A stretch of 64,000 nucleotides of DNA from the NCBI RefSeq assembly GCF_030186535.1, contig NZ_JASNVW010000003.1:186001-250000 (forward strand). The letters are read 5' to 3'. A program made the translations under genes and the position numbers. This DNA comes from Ignisphaera cupida (GTDB lineage Archaea; Thermoproteota; Thermoprotei_A; Sulfolobales; Ignisphaeraceae). Below the pieces are notes generated by a model that was given only the letters and a program-made list of their open reading frames with translations, searched no databases and had not been told where the DNA came from. The stretch's first letter is position 1. Each line of letters begins with the position of its first letter. Of the stretch, positions 63,530 to 64,000 are shown one piece after another.

Positions 63530-64000
63530 TTGCGTCTAGTTCCTATAGGAATTGCTATGTTAGGAGATGAGAGAAGATCTGTTATGGAGAGACTTGAGAA
63601 TGAGTGTATCAAGCGTATGAAGAGATTAGCTGAAATAATAAAATCAAGGGTTAAGTATGTTACTGGTCAGGTACCTGATGTTGTTGTAGCTCCTAAAGTA
63701 ATAAGCTCCATTAAGGATTCTAAGGATGTTGGTGAGTATTTTGTTAAAAATGGTGTGAAGATACTAATTATTCAATACTATATATGGGATTATCCATATC
63801 TTGTCTGGCCTCTTGTGAATATTCTTGGTAAGGATAAGCCAATACTAAATGTTTCTAATAATGAAGGTGAATATCCAGGAAATGTAGGTCTTCTAGCAAC
63901 TGATGGTGCACTAAGACAAGCTGGGATGATAACACATAGAGTAATTGGTGATATAGAAGATCCAAGAATACAAGAAGAGATTATTGATTGGATCATGGCA
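63530..64000 (+). CDS. L-fucose/D-arabinose isomerase-like protein, N-terminal part
   Basis: 157 codons, open to the right edge of the window. TTG at 63530 follows aggtgag. The N-terminal MRLVPIGIAMLGDERRSVME and later LIIQYYIWDYPYLVWPLVN resemble the N-terminal domain of the L-fucose isomerase family (COG2407), which turns L-fucose into L-fuculose and D-arabinose into D-ribulose. The C-terminal catalytic domain is outside the window. It probably follows the transporter genes in one transcript and would supply a ketose to the FGGY kinases. Confidence 0.7.
   Translation, partial: MRLVPIGIAMLGDERRSVMERLENECIKRMKRLAEIIKSRVKYVTGQVPDVVVAPKVISSIKDSKDVGEYFVKNGVKILIIQYYIWDYPYLVWPLVNILGKDKPILNVSNNEGEYPGNVGLLATDGALRQAGMITHRVIGDIEDPRIQEEIIDWIMA

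Overview
The window looks like a stretch of a hyperthermophilic crenarchaeal chromosome. It is AT-rich, uses TTG and GTG starts freely, has TATA boxes about 25-40 nt before many starts, and encodes an archaellum operon, a non-phosphorylating glyceraldehyde-3-phosphate dehydrogenase (GAPN), a form III RuBisCO, CTP-dependent riboflavin kinase and a methylthioadenosine phosphorylase very like the Sulfolobus enzyme. Ignisphaera or a neighbouring Desulfurococcales-type lineage is my best guess, by inference only. No rRNA, tRNA or CRISPR array was recognised.

Layout. 1-4974: the end of a COG2112-type kinase, a short non-autonomous IS200/IS605-like element, then a uronate-isomerase-like amidohydrolase, a HELLH metallopeptidase, a coiled-coil protein, a DUF429 protein and unknown genes. 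5084-9764: an exported Lon-type protease, unknowns and a membrane-anchored winged-helix regulator. 10070-16879: an archaellum operon (arlB, two unusual genes, arlG, arlF, arlH, arlI, arlJ), followed on the other strand by two large surface proteins. 21829-37879: housekeeping and transport genes: GAPN, P-type ATPase, CHR-domain protein, ABC exporter with DUF1854, ECF transporter (S, fused A-A, T), ParA-like ATPase, nitroreductase, LysE exporter, TrpRS, RibK and MTAP.

38205-46846 is an accessory, decaying island. It holds a fragment resembling the N-terminus of HerA, unknown small membrane genes, a VapBC pair whose toxin is broken, a decayed archaeal ATPase, an intact HerA-NurA pair without Mre11/Rad50, and a decayed TnpB element whose right end supplies the stop codon of nurA. 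The ends of that TnpB element match the short element at 372-636.

47033-64000 returns to metabolism: SufC-SufB, a membrane HTH regulator, a MoaD-MoaE fusion and a VTT membrane protein. Then comes a sugar/carbon cluster: two tandem FGGY kinases, an archaeal phosphoglycolate-phosphatase-like HAD, form III RuBisCO, a second HAD, an aldo/keto reductase, a ribose-type ABC transporter and the start of an L-fucose/D-arabinose isomerase-like protein. Taken together this suggests uptake and isomerisation of a sugar to a ketose and its phosphorylation. I propose as a hypothesis that the kinases could feed ribulose-1,5-bisphosphate to RuBisCO, with the phosphatase clearing 2-phosphoglycolate.
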